From positions 69,972,496 through 70,036,495 of the forward strand of contig CM051457.1 in assembly GCA_028274465.1 (NCBI GenBank): a DNA stretch of 64,000 nucleotides, in the 5' to 3' direction. Positions within the stretch are counted from its first letter, which is position 1. Every line of letters starts with the position of its first letter. The notes beneath the pieces were generated by a model, which was given only the letters and a program-made list of their open reading frames with translations, made no database searches and was not told where the DNA came from. Positions 43,581-55,818 of the stretch are shown here, piece by piece. Origin of the DNA: Plantago ovata (lineage: Eukaryota; Streptophyta; Magnoliopsida; Lamiales; Plantaginaceae). Both the position numbers and the translations under genes were made by a program.

Positions 43581-43595
43581 AATTTCCCCCTTTTT
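43581..43595 (-). other. Polypurine tract of F
   Basis: The minus strand reads AAAAAGGGGGAAATT directly before the LTR start TGTTAGG; it primes plus-strand DNA synthesis in this class. Confidence 0.85.
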
Positions 43596-43846
43596 GATGT
43601 TAGCAATCCATGGCTAAATTAATTGTTACCCTTTTAGAGGTTTCTGATGTTGAATAAATCAGTTGATTAATGCAAGCATACTTGAATAATTAAATAGTAA
43701 GCATATGTAAATTGCATAATCAAAAACCAATAAGAGTCAAAAGCTTCATTGCTGATAGTTATCTTTCAGAAGTTTACATGAAATAGCAGAGATAACTTAA
43801 ACAGAATCAGCAAACAAAAAACTTTAACAAATAGTATTACAGAGAG

Positions 43847-46800
43847 TTAAGCTCTTCCAGATGATTTTCTCATAATCTCTCTTACACTCTTCTCAGCAAG
43901 TGCAGTAAATTCAACACAGTCCTTTTCGTAGTTTTTCGGAAGCCTACGGACTTGTAGTTGAAGAATTCTTGCGTTTATGCAGGTGGTATGATGATGTTTT
44001 TCAGCATTCATTTCCATGTAGTTAGTCACCCACAAATGCATGCCCCAATTGCTGGCATGGAGAAGCTGTGTATCTGAAATGCTTTTCGGATGAATCTTTC
44101 TTAGCCAGAAAAGATCTTCTTCTTGATCCTTAGCTGTGAGATAGAAGTACTCATAAGGAATCAATCCAAGTCTCTTCTTTGTTTTCTTTGTTACTGGGTC
44201 AGAGTAGTAAGCAATGCCAGGTGGTTTGATCAGATTTGGTTCTTGTTTGTATGTCTTACCAATGGCGATTCTTCTTACTGAGACCTCAAGATTCAACCAT
44301 CTCCCAGCAATATTTCTTGGGAGGGACTCTTCCCTTTGATTTCTTTCGACTTTGAGTTCAATCCATTTGAACATTTGATTCAATATGGCTGTAGGAAAGA
44401 ACTCATTTACAAGCAAGTCTTCCAGCTTTAAGATCCAGCAACCATGAATGTTTCTGATTACATTCTGAGTGGTTTCTTCATTGCTGGTCTTTGTGTATTC
44501 AATGCCGGAGCCAATAGCAATGCTGGCCAACCTCTTTTCTTCCTGTCTTTGCCTTCTTCTTCTTGTCTTAGCATTGTCTTGATCTCTTGCTGAGGAGTCA
44601 GACGAAAAATGCTTTGAGTGGCCAGACGGAGTCAAGGCTGTTAAGGGTCTAGCTCTTACGTCTTAAGATATTGTTTGATTGTCATCATCTTCATTCAGAT
44701 TGTGATGACTTTCAGTATGGCAAAAATCTTGAGTTTCAGCAGCGGTTTTTCTCTTTTTGGTACTTGCTGAATTCTTCTCGCCTTTTAGAACTTTGCTCTT
44801 TTTCAGCAAGTGGTTCTATGGGCAGTGGCTCATCAATAGTAGGAGGGGTTTGGTTTCTTTTTCTGGTACTCTTCTTTTCCCCCTTAGACATGGATTGCAA
44901 CATCGGAGTGATGTGCAGAGAATAAAACTCATTGCAATTTTCAGCAAGAGTGCTTAAACTGTTATACTTCATGATGATTTGTTGCTGATCAGAGGTCATT
45001 TTTGACAACTCTCTTTGAATACTCATCATGTTCTCTTCATGTCTTTTCTATGTTGTGGCCTTCTCATCCATGAAAGTTTGAGCCTTCACGAGAGCGGTCT
45101 TTGCTAGCTTTAGAGCTTGACTTACATCTTCTTCATAGCTTTTGTGATAAAGACTGATGTCTTTCTGAGCTATGGTCAAAGTAGTAGTGCGTCTCAGCAC
45201 TGTAGCCAATATCTTTCCAAAGTCAAGTGGGCTCTCAGCAAGCAATGCCTCATCTTCAGCTTTGCAGGCATTATGGACTTCCTTTAGTGCTAAAATTCTA
45301 GGAGTAAACTCCTCAACTCTTGGGAACGGCACTAGATGTGGTGTCAAGGAATGAACCTTAAGTTCGGAAGCAAACTGATCATCACGCGTCATCAATTCTG
45401 CTCTTAGACCATTGTCTAAATCATTGATGTAATCAGGAGGAGGAATCTGAACAACTTTTGGGTCTCGCTTGGATTGTTCATCCTCATTTTCTGACAAGTA
45501 GTCATCATCCTCAGATTCATCAAGTTGAGCAACTTTAGAACCTTTATCAGTAGCTTCACTTCCTTTTTGTTGAGTGGTTGCTGATGGCAACGCTTCAGAC
45601 TCAACAACTGGAGTTTCACCAGTAGTTAGTTTTAATTGAGTAGTTGCTGAAGGCAACGTTTGAGACTCAATGACTGGAGTTTCGCCAGTAGTTAGTTTTA
45701 ATTGAGTATGAGACTCAATTACTGGAGTTTCGCCAGTAGTAAATGGAAGGGAGGGGACTTCCGTTGATCTTACTCCTGAAGATTGACCAATTTCTAGATC
45801 CTGCGTATGTCTTGCTTGGATCAAGAGACTGTTCTAGAGAGCGCGTTGGTAATCTTCATCTTGTTCTTCATCATCATCAAGGTTTTCTTCAGTAACCTTG
45901 GCATCAGAAACTGGACTTTTGCCATTTTTCAAGGCAGCCCTTTTTCTGGCATATTCCTCTTCACTATCAACACCTTGCACAGGTGCTTGATTTTCAGCAG
46001 CAGCAGGAGGAGGTTGAGATTCTTGCTGAGGTTGTTGTTGTTCAGCTTGCTGATTTTCGGGTTGAGCATTTTCAGCAACTATCAACTTCAATCCTCCAGC
46101 ATCAGGACTTGAACCTTGATTGTCATCATCATCGTCTTTCTTGTCCTTGGAATCTTTCCCTTCATCATCACTAGGATCAGTGGGAATGTTCTCATCTTCT
46201 TCTTCTTCATCATCGTCGGTCAGAATGACTAGCTCAACGTGCTTATACAAAGCAACACTTGTCACTTCCTCTTCCTCATTGATTTTGTGGGGATCAGCCA
46301 CCACAGGTACAAATGAACCTTTGAGCATCACAGCTTGTTTAGCTGGAGAGGCACTCTTGAATTTTGCCTTCATATTCTCTCTGATTTGAGCAATCAGATT
46401 CGAGCTCATTTGCTGAGAATATGACATTTCTTTAGGAAGGATGGAGTGGACAAATGTTTCGAGCTTCAACAGAGAAGATCTCTTTTTCTCGTTTGAAAGA
46501 TGAAGATGGAGATCAGAGAAATCCATTCGCCTGTACCTTTGCCAGTTGCTGACGGACTTAGCAACTTGAGACAAAGTAGTCCTTTTGAAGTTCAAGTACA
46601 GTTCCTCAGAACTTACTTGATGATCTTCATTGATGAGTACCACTTCAGTGGTCTCCTTTTGAGCCTGAAAAGGAATGTTATTTAGATCAGGATTGGTTTG
46701 GAGAATTGTTTTAGAGTTCATATCTGAAACATGATTTTCCTGCTGAGAGTCAGCAAGCTCATGTAGTACAATTTCCATTCCATGAGGAGCTTGAGTAGCA

Positions 46801-49098
46801 TCCTCCATTTGTTCATCCTGAAATAAATTAGAGTTAGACACAAGTACTAAGCTGTCAAACTTAGTTTTAATACCAAAATCATTAACTACCTGCTGAGCAG
46901 GGAGTGTTGGTTCTGGTGCAGATGCTTCAGCAACCATCTGACTTGCATCTTGAGAAGTCTGTAGAGATAATATAATATTAGCAAGAGAATAAGTTTCAAA
47001 CATTGAAGTTTTACTGATGGTTGAATTAACTACCTGCTGAAGAAGGACAGGTTGTGGCTCAGTCCTTTCAGCATTAACAGTTTCTTCAGCTTCTTGGACT
47101 GTTTCTTCAGCAGACTTCTGGTTTTGCTCTATTTGAGAAAGTTGTGCGGTTTCAGCAATCTCCCTTGTCTCTGAAATGAAAAGTTGAGCAGAAGAATCTT
47201 GACCCTTGAGCTCACTGCTTGTCATGAAGACATCAATGGATTTGTTGGATGATTCTTCAATCTCCAACTCCATTTGTTTGCTTATTTCTTCCAGTACAAG
47301 CTGGACTTTGTCGATTGATGTCTTGGGTGAACTTGGGCCAGTATTCTCAGCATCACGAGATGCGTCGTTGAATAATGCTTCTTGTGTTTCACCAACTTCT
47401 GGAACTGGAACCATTGCTGTCTCAGCAACTGGTCCTTCAGCAAGCGGGGTTTCAGCAACTTGATGAGTTGCTTTTTCAGCAACCATCTTTTCAGCAGTAT
47501 CAGCAAGTGCCGCTCTTTGCAGATCAGCAGCAATGTCACTTGCTGGTTCCAAAGTTGGATCATCTAAATTATCTATAATGTAGATATCTGGGACTTGGGC
47601 AGGAATTTCATTTCCACTGCCTTGTGGTCTATTCTCAGTAGAGGTATCAACGTTAAGTTGATTGTTGAAGGCTTCCGCAAACACTTCAACATTGCTGACA
47701 TAGGTTTCAGTGATCACCTCAGCAACATCTACTGGCAAATGCGTTTCAGCATTTGTCTGGGAATTGTCTAAGAGGACTTGGACATCAGGGACTGACTTTC
47801 GGGCCAGTGTTTTCTTCCTTTTGTTGCTAGTCCGTTTCCTCTTAGGTACGGGCTTTGCCGATGACGCTGCATTCTGAGTGTCATCATCAGCTTTCCTCTT
47901 TTTCTTGTTAGATTTCTCCAGTTTCCCAGAGTCATCTATAGTTGCATTTTCAGCAACGGCTGTTGTACACGTACCTTGTTGATTTTCTACAGCAATTTCT
48001 TTTGTGTTACCACCACCAACAACAGTTTCATCTCTAAGTTGTTGAGTGGTAACATCTGCAGCTGATGTATACCTTTATTGCTGGCTTGTGCTGACAACAT
48101 TTGCAGTTGTTGTCTTCTTAGTTTTCTTTCCATCAGTCTTAGGTACATTCTGCTTGTAGAATGATCTTCCCACATTGCACACAGATTTCTTGATTGGCAA
48201 TGGGTTTCTTAGCTGAATCCTGAAATGTTCAAGGATGTAGCATATCTTGATTCCATACATAACTGGAAAGGAAGGAGAGACCTTGTTGTCTTCTACCTTT
48301 ACCTTAAACTTAGTAACACAATCAACAAGCCTGTTGAAAATGTACTTAGCCCAGTTAAGTTCCATTTTATTTTCATGGATATGCATCAGCAATGGCCATC
48401 TTCTCAGGCCTACTTGGTCAATTCCTCCAACTTGGGAGTCAAGAACTTTTATTAGTAGCAGAGCTACTAGACCAAGTGAATGCCAGAGATGCTTTCTCCT
48501 AACGTGCTTTGTCCAAGTCACGGGAGCAATCTCGCCTTTCTTCATTTTCTCATTTCTGACGTCACTGTAGAAAGCTTCAATTTCTTCGTCAGTGGCAGTG
48601 ACGTCATCTTCAGTTCCAGTGGTTGGAATCTGAAATATCTCCGCTAAATCAGTCCATTTCAGGACGATTTGCGTGTTCTGAACTGTAGTAAAGATCACTT
48701 TTTCAGTGACTCCTTTACTATCAGTAAGGGACTGGATTTCTGCATTGTTGTAGAATTCCATTGTATCAATCATGCTCACTTGCTTAGTGCGAGCAGAGAT
48801 AAAGTTCATGAGGCCTTGCTGCTTGATAAGCTCAAGCGCCTCTCATTTTCGTCATCGAGTTCTTGTTCATAAAAGTACCTAATGTACTTTTCTTTGCAAA
48901 ACCTCCCCATTGCATCAACATCTCACACTTTGCAGTGTCAAGATATGACGGAGGCATAGGTTTTTCGGATATGCGGTCGTTTTTCAACACAACTTTCGTT
49001 GTGTTTGTAGCCGGAGTAGTCACCGGAGCAGTGCGTGTTTCAGCACTGTCAACCTTTGATGACTTTGAGGACTTAGAAGACTGTCTCTTGGGAGCCAT
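43847..49098 (-). pseudogene. Element F long third ORF (plant transposon-protein-like)
   Basis: It starts with ATG at 49098 (MAPKRQSSKSSKSSK) and after one frameshift near 48835 stays in a single frame to 44736, with in-frame stops only at about 48075, 45834 and 45048; a last piece (44635-43847) is in another frame. The N-terminal ~330 residues form a conserved-looking domain (VTWTKHVRRKHLWHSLGLVALL, MELNWAKYIFNRLVDCV) reminiscent of plant transposon-protein domains. Beyond it are basic nuclear-signal-like KKKRK and PKRKR patches and more than 1000 residues of acidic, Ala/Glu/Gln/Ser-rich low complexity, including three VVES/VIES...GETP repeats near 45600-45750. Around 1,750 codons when new. 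No transmembrane segment is evident, so an envelope role is not supported. Confidence 0.7.
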
Positions 49099-50006
49099 TT
49101 CTTTTATAGAGCAAGGAAATGTGTACGAAAAGAGATAGTTTGCTTTTTGACCGGAGGTACAGTAGATTCAAGCTAAAATTTGCAGAGAAGGGAAATGTGA
49201 GTTAAAGAATTTTGTCATTTCTCTAACTCCTTCTTTATATAGTGTCTCTGGTGTGTGAGAAACTCAATCGATTTGAGCTCTCAGCAAGGGTAAAACAGAG
49301 AAACACTGGAGTTAGTGGAGCCTTTGCATTAAATGCGTAGTGGCCCACTAACTTGAAACCGTCAGAGCACTCTCTCTCTTTGTTTTATTAACCGTTAGAT
49401 TAGTAACTCATTTTAATCAATGGCCACGATTGAATTTCATGTCATGATTATTACGAGTTTATATGTGCCCGATTAACGTCACAAATTTATTTTACCGAGT
49501 TTTAAGGGAATAGATTGCTTGCTGAAATAGACAAGAATCTTTTCAGCGAGTTTGAATTATCAACCTAGATACTTGCTGAAAGTTCCCCCTTACTTAGATA
49601 TCTCATATTTTCTTAAGTTTAAAAGATATTTCTGATTTCCCGTATCAGTAAATTCTTTTGTACTTGAGATATCCTTTGGTAAAATCTGAGAGATGAGCTT
49701 TGTTCTTTTTCTGAGTTCCCGTCTCAGAAAATTCCCTTGATACTTGAATACCTGTTTCAGTATCTTTGATTGTCTGAATGCCTGTTTCAGCAATCCTTAA
49801 GCTCTTTCTCTTACTGAGTGCCTGTCTCAGCAAGTGATCAAGTTTCCTAACAAATACCCATTTTGAAGAAATTACTTGCTGAATGCCTGTTTCAGCAAAC
49901 ATGTAGTGACCTATCATTTCTTAGAAGAAATCAGTGGCTGAGTCTTTTAAACAGGAATACTTTGGCTTGCTGAATACCTGTTTCAGCATTCTGCCAAGTG
50001 TATCCT
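49099..50006 (-). other. Element F spacer between RNase H and the third ORF
   Basis: About 900 bases without a believable gene. From about 49560 to 50000 there are some eight copies of an inverted motif, CTGA-A-TGCCTGT-TTCAG with small changes (for example 49872-49898), able to form small hairpins. It probably includes the leader or splice acceptor for a subgenomic RNA of the third ORF (inference). Confidence 0.6.
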
Positions 50007-50477
50007 TTATTGAGGTAGTTCAATCAATCCAAGGTTATACCTTAGCATTGCGAACCTATTGTCCGGTAGGGGCTTGGTAAAGATGTCAGCAAGCTGATCA
50101 TTAGTGCCTACTTTCACAACCTCAATATCACCTTTTTCCACATGATCTCTAATGAAATGATGTCTAATATCAATGTGCTTGGTCCTTGAGTGAAACTTAG
50201 GATTTTGCGTGATTGCAATAGCACTTGTATTGTCACAAAAGATTGGTGTTTTCTTTGCAGAAATACCATAATCTCTTAATTGTTGCTGAATCCATAGGAT
50301 TTGAGCTGTGCAACAACCAGCTGCAATGTATTCAGATTCAGTAGATGAATTTGCAACACAGGTTTGCTTCTTGCTGAACCATGATATTAATCTAGTACCC
50401 AAAAACTGACAAGTTCCAGAAGTACTTTTCCTATCAAGAGTTGATCCTCCATGATCAGCATCAGAATAACCAACCAA
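50007..50477 (-). pseudogene. Element F RNase H
   Basis: A 156-residue frame: GYSDADHGGSTLDRKSTSG, NSSTESEYIAAGCCTAQILW, FCDNTSAIAI, then the copia C-terminal ADIFTKPLP. The catalytic D-E-D set is present. It is in another frame from the end of reverse transcriptase (50555), so a frameshift lies near 50480-50560. This is the end of Pol. Confidence 0.88.
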
Positions 50478-50554
50478 TTCAAGTCCAGAATCTTTAGGAT
50501 ACCATAATCCAACATTGACTGTACCTTTAACATATTTCAGTATCTTGATTGCCT

Positions 50555-51118
50555 TTAGTAGTGTGACTCTCTTGGATCAGATTGGAACCTTGCACACACA
50601 CAAACAACATACTGAATGTCAGGTCTACTTGCTGTTAGATACAACAAGGAACCAATGAGCTTCCTATACTTGTGTTCTTCAACACTTTTGTCCTCTTTAG
50701 TATAGCCCAATTTGGTACCAACACTAATAGGGATCTTTTCAGGTTTCTCATCCTCTTTGATCCTAAACTTTATGAGCATTTCTTTCTCATACTTTGCTTG
50801 ATTTATGAATATTCCATCTTTGAGTTGCTTGACTTGCAATCCTAGGAAATAATTCAATTTTCCCATCATACTCATTTCAAACTTATTTGTCACGAGTTTG
50901 GCAAAATCATCACAAAGTTGCTTGTCCTTAGATCCAAAAATTATGTCATCCACATAAATTTGAACTAAGAGTATTTTACCATCATGGTTCATGGTAAATA
51001 AGGTTTTGTCAACTTCACCTTTCTTGAAACCATTTTCCAGCAAGAACTTAGCCAAGGTATCATACCATGCTCTTGGTGCTTGCTTTAGACCATATACAGC
51101 TTTCTGAAGCTTGTATAT
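50555..51118 (-). pseudogene. Element F reverse transcriptase, C-terminal half
   Basis: Immediately after E the frame gives KLQKAVYGLKQAPRAWYD, then FLLENGFKKGEVDKTLF, the catalytic IYVDDIIFGS, LNYFLGLQVKQ and GSLLYLTASRPDIQY. It joins 59059 after removal of E and one 5-base duplication (TTATA/ATATA on the minus strand, one mismatch). Confidence 0.9.
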
Positions 51119-52377
51119 TGATGAACGCGGATTTGTCGGTTCCGAATTCAGTCAAATAATATTTGTTATTTAGCCAAAGGCAATCCACAACTACAACGAA
51201 AACCGTAGTGTAGCAGTAGAATGACTCGAGTGTCGTTCTCTCAGGACTATAACTAGCTTTATCTAATCTAATTTAGAATATAAAAACAGCAAACAGATAG
51301 CAAAGGGGTTTCTAGCAGATAATGGAGATTGGTGATAGTATGATCCTTCAAAGCATAACGGGTCGATAATCATGCATAAATTCCTCGGTCTTGCATGGAG
51401 ATCTTTGATCAATCTAATGTCCTGTTGCAATTATTAAGCACTACGAAGATAAAGGGTCTGACAAGTCAATCACTATTGTCCTATTGTCTTCCGTAATTAT
51501 TCAACACTACGAAGATAAACTCGCGTACAGGTCGACGAGGGTCCAATTGTGTATAATAATTAATACAACATACGAGAATTTAGGCTGAGTCTGATCAACG
51601 AAATAAAGCAATAACACGGAGTATAATGCGCGATATAGCCATTAGCATGATTATCTTCCCTTCGCTAAGAATTCACATACTACCACCAATGATAAGTTTA
51701 GCTAATCATAATAGGCATGCAATCAACAGAAATCATAGAAGAAAACATGTTGAAAGAATATAAAAATAAGTAGAATAAACTGTAAGATACAAAGTTACCG
51801 AAGGTTGTCAATCTCCGAAGAATTGCGATCCTACAAGCTCCAATCTGCTATGAAAAAGTGTCCCCTAAGCTACGAACCCCCAGAACAGGCTATGGGAAGT
51901 CCCTACCTAAAACTACAGAGAAAGGTGAGAAAGTATGTCTGGAAAAGTATGATTTTTGGAGAAAACTGAGCAACTATATATAGGCCTCGAAATACTATGG
52001 GGCGGTTCGCCCCACACACCGGGCGGTTCGCCCGGTGTGGGGCGGTTCGCCCCAGAGAATTTCTCGCGGAATTCCGCGTTTTCGACGCGTTTTTGGATTT
52101 CTTCCCCTTTTCGGACTCGGTTTCTGACTTCTAGTGGCCTTCTAACCTCGAGATTCGACCCCTAGACTCCAAATCCTATCCGGAAACCTTCAGATACTCC
52201 AAATAGGCTTCTGGAACACCAATTCCTTGTCAACTTCAATATAATTGCCCGGAAATCCTCGATTTTCACCCAAAACCTGTAAAATAAAATCTAAAGGGAA
52301 ACGTGACACTATTCTAATAAAATGCACTAAAATATAGCTAAATTAACATAGAGGATAGCTAAAATAGGTGAAAAAGA
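51119..52377 (-). repeat. 3' LTR of E, inner end deleted
   Basis: Aligned with the LTRs of B1. It ends GTGAAAAAG and jumps to AACCTTTGC, losing the LTR start and polypurine tract. Minus-strand TATA box near 51975-51984; three near-palindromes at 51999-52013, 52019-52035 and 52039-52053. Confidence 0.9.
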
Positions 52378-53949
52378 ACCTTTGCTTGTCCTCAAACAAC
52401 TAAGCTAGACTCTAACGCAAAAACATGCAAGACACAAAATGGAGTCTCATGCCAAATAAAATGAACTAATCTACTGAATCTACCAAAAAACATATGAACA
52501 AAAACCATATAAATCAAAGCATGAATATAGGTTGAAGAATACTTCGATTGACTTATACACATCCACATAAGCACTTATGTCAAGACACGATAGTCTCTCG
52601 TAACATTCTCTACCTGGACCTAGTCAGTGACAACGTAATGAAGCATGCTAAGATACGAATGGTTGCCCCGTGCCTATGAAACTGAGGACTTATTGCTGTT
52701 CCACCATGTTAAGACTTTTCCTCAAAAGAGGTCGAACCAGTACTGTCTCTCATCAAACGAAGGAGGGTTCCCTATAAAAGATAACACTCCCCTATTCTAC
52801 CCATCTCTCAAGTAAAGTCTTAAGCTATTCACCACTTCCTGAATGGCAGGACGAGGGTGGTCTAGAACAGATGACACTTAAGACAAAAAAAGATAAAAAA
52901 TAGAAAATTACAACACGATAACGAACAATACAAAAATGGAAAAGACTCAACACTTTGCTAACTGCTATTTGGCTTTGTTTTTTGGACCCTTCTTTGCTTT
53001 TTTTTGGGGTCTTTTCTTTTTTTCTTTTTTTTCTTTCCAGATTCTTTTTTTATTTTTCTTTTTCTCTTTTTTTCTGGAATTTTTTACTTGTTTCTTTTTT
53101 TTCGATTTTTTTTTCTAGCCAGCAGTAGCATAACAAAAAGAGAAACAAAATGACTCACACGACTTCCCCAAACCTATTCGAAAGAATAGGTTGGAGTACA
53201 AAATTTACGGAAAAAGAAAAACAAACTCACGATACGGAAATGAAAAACAGAAACAAGTCTATGATGGTGTAACCCCCTCCCCAAACCTATTCGGAAGAAT
53301 AGGTTATAAACAAAGGATCACACAACCTCACACTACCTCCTTCCTAGGCATTTAGCAATCTCAAAGCATGGTGAAGACTTGTTGCGTCTTAGGTACATAA
53401 TTACTCGAGAAACAACCATAAGACCCTAACATGCATCATCCTATTATAAAGGCCTTCGTGAACCGCAGTAGAGAAAACACCACTAAGTGATGTCGAGACT
53501 ACCAAGCTTAACTAAGTGCAATACATAAATGTGACAAGCCAAGCGAGAAAAACCTCAAACAAATTCATAGAGATGAAGCATACGATTAATGGCATAGTTA
53601 GTTAGTCTACCCAATAAAAAAGTTCAAAAATTTGGCAATAAACTCCATAAAACATGCAAGACTATCCTAGGATGAATGTAGTGAATGCAACCTAAAAAAT
53701 TTAAGAAAGCGGTAAACGTGCAAATGCAAATGGATAAAGCATGCGAGGTACTATACTCATCCTACCAATACCAAGCTCCAAACTAACAACATCAGATCAC
53801 TTAAATCCCATCCCCCCTCATGAAATTAACGCTAGTCCCTAGCAGTAAGAAAATGAGGAAATAAGATGTGATACTAGATGTTACCCCATGGTTTGGCCTC
53901 GGTCGGCTGAGTATGCTGCTTGTGAGTTATTGGGCTTGCTCTGGGAGCT
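52378..53949 (-). other. 3' noncoding region of E
   Basis: Same blocks as in B1, B2, C and D: a plus-strand pyrimidine tract (about 52980-53118), hairpins at 53171-53192 and 53284-53305. From about 53830 it shares with D (41180-41230) the sequence around GTGATACTAGATGTTACC and GGCTGAGTAT. Confidence 0.75.
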
Positions 53950-54746
53950 TTATAGGGTGTCATCAGGTCTTCTGGTAGGCGTGGTAGTTTCAATCATAGG
54001 CCGGATATGAACGACTCCTCCATTAGTATCATCATTGCCCGTATGACCTTCATTGTCACTACTTTCACGCACATCCTCAGCAGTAGAGTTGTAGTGTCGA
54101 GTAGAATTCTCAAGATTAGCCGCCGCTGTTATGGAATCCTCCATCCTGTAGCCCTCCAATAGGATGTGAACTGTTGGAGGGGAAAGGGCAGTGGTATCAG
54201 GACCTCCCCCTCCAACGTTTTACACCACGAGAAGGTTACAGTAAGCTGCTCGGATACTCATAAGTCTTCTACCATCTTTTCCAATGTCGACCACATTCTC
54301 TACGGTTGATCCGACGGATGTCTATATGATGCTCCCTTTAGAGGCAGGCAAGAAGCACCCCAACAAGGTGCTGGGTTCCCATGTCATTATGTATTGGAAC
54401 CAAGCTAGCGCTTCGGAACCTTCTATCAACTGCGAACTCATGATTGAATCCGTCGTGGCGAGAACGTCCCGGTGCCTTCCAGTTCACTCGAACTTTGCAG
54501 TCCTTGTGATGGATTGCTGACGTAATAATGGTTTCTGTCCCTTCGGTGGTGCATGAATAGGCATAGGAGTCCTTACTCCAGGTGTACGCTAGCTCCTCCT
54601 CTTGGGTAATCCACGACGTTGTTGCAAAACCCCTTGGCTCGAACGCACATCTAACGAGGTCACCCTTCTTGACATGGTAGTGATCGTTCCCCCTCCAATT
54701 CTTCACAGCAATCATACGGGAATGCTCCTTTCCCTTGGTATGGTTC
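53950..54746 (-). pseudogene. Element E third ORF, decayed
   Basis: It follows a strong 3' splice site (TACTAAC 54765-54759, then TTGTTTGTAG ending at 54747). Frame one (to 54338) reads NWRGNDHYHVKKGDLVRC, TSWITQEEELAYTWSKDSYAYS. Frame two pieces near 54290 (IDI, then RHWKRW) resemble the IDI...RHWNKK segment of the third ORF of D. Frame three (54159-53950) is a Thr/Asn/Asp-rich tail. Stops and frameshifts make it non-coding now. Position and partial similarity suggest a homologue of the ORF of D; the function is unknown. Confidence 0.5.
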
Positions 54747-54765
54747 CTACAAACAACAGTTAGTA
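54747..54765 (-). promoter_or_regulatory. Candidate 3' splice site before the third ORF of E
   Basis: TACTAAC, a perfect branch-site match, is followed within 12 bases by TTGTTTGTAG|G on the minus strand. It would allow a subgenomic mRNA for the third ORF. Confidence 0.5.
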
Positions 54766-54778
54766 CCTCGTATGACAC

Positions 54779-55758
54779 AAAACTGACTCATGCATATGCT
54801 AGTGTAAGAGCGAAACACACAAGTGATAAAATCAACAATCGAGCTCCCCAAACCGTAATGTCTAGCCTAGCTTCTTCATCATGCAACATAACAATGTAAC
54901 TACTACATGCAATACATCACATTATGCTCTTACTAGACAACCAATATCCTAGATAACAAGGCTCAATTCTTTCCATAGTAGCGCAAAATTCTACCGTCAT
55001 AAATCCTCATACTCAACAATTAAGCATTCTATCGTCAAATCCACCAACATTCCATCAATAAACACAATCATATGCAAGAAATCAAAGATAAAGACATATT
55101 GCATAACAAGATATATCATCTAGTAGCAAAATTCCCAAATCAACAATCCAAGCAAAATTGAGCATGCAATTTATAGTAATTAACACTTCTAATCATACAA
55201 ACACCATACCCATGCATCAAATAAGCATAATTGAAGCTCAAATTAAATAACCCCCAAATTCGAAAATTAGGGTTCTTAGGATGATACCTCAGATCTGGAA
55301 ATCTAACGCATTAGGACGAAATCTGTTTGGATGGGATGATAGATCATGTAATAGGCTTCGATTTAAGCTAAAGAACACTAAATTTGGTCAAGAAATGAAG
55401 AAGTTATGAAGATTTGAAGATGAAATCGCAATTTTCGGTTTTTGGGGAGGAGGAATGATGAAATATGAAGAAAATGAGGTAAAGGGGAAGAAATCCGCAT
55501 TTTTGAACTTCTGGAGCTGTGGGGCGGTTCGCCCCTGGTGTGGGGCAGTTCGCCCCGTGCTCCCCGATGCGGGGAGACGGTTCCTGTCGTCCGAAATTGC
55601 GGTTTTAATCCCCGAAACCAATTTTTTCAAAAATCACTCGAAAAATATCACTCAAACATAAGCATATACGACACAGATATGAACAAATTCACATACGTGA
55701 AGCAAATAGTTCAAGAATGAATGCATGCAGTAAAGCAGTAAAGAAAGCGATAAAAATT
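54779..55758 (-). other. Element E interval between gag and third ORF
   Basis: A/T-rich, no gene seen. It contains two GGGGCGGTTCGCCCC-type near-palindromes (55521-55535 and 55542-55556) like those of the LTRs. In sense orientation it would serve as an intron-like interval before the acceptor at 54747. Confidence 0.6.
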
Positions 55759-55774
55759 CCGGGTTGCCTCCCGG
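55759..55774. other. GGGAGGCAACCC motif after gag of E
   Basis: Same 16 bases as at 12942-12957 in B1, about 45 bases after the gag stop in sense direction. Confidence 0.6.
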
Positions 55775-55818
55775 ATAGCGTCATTGTTTAAAGTCTTTGA
55801 CTCGACTCCTGTCTGCGC

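Noticed and set aside
46120..47578. Plus-strand ORFs opposite the third ORF of F
   Set aside because: Shadows of low-complexity acidic coding sequence.
43847..49098. Calling the third ORF of F a viral-type envelope gene
   Set aside because: No signal peptide, transmembrane helix or fusion-like segment could be seen; position alone is not enough.
49560..50000. CRISPR-like array
   Set aside because: Spacing and repeat sequence are irregular, and the context is a plant retrotransposon.
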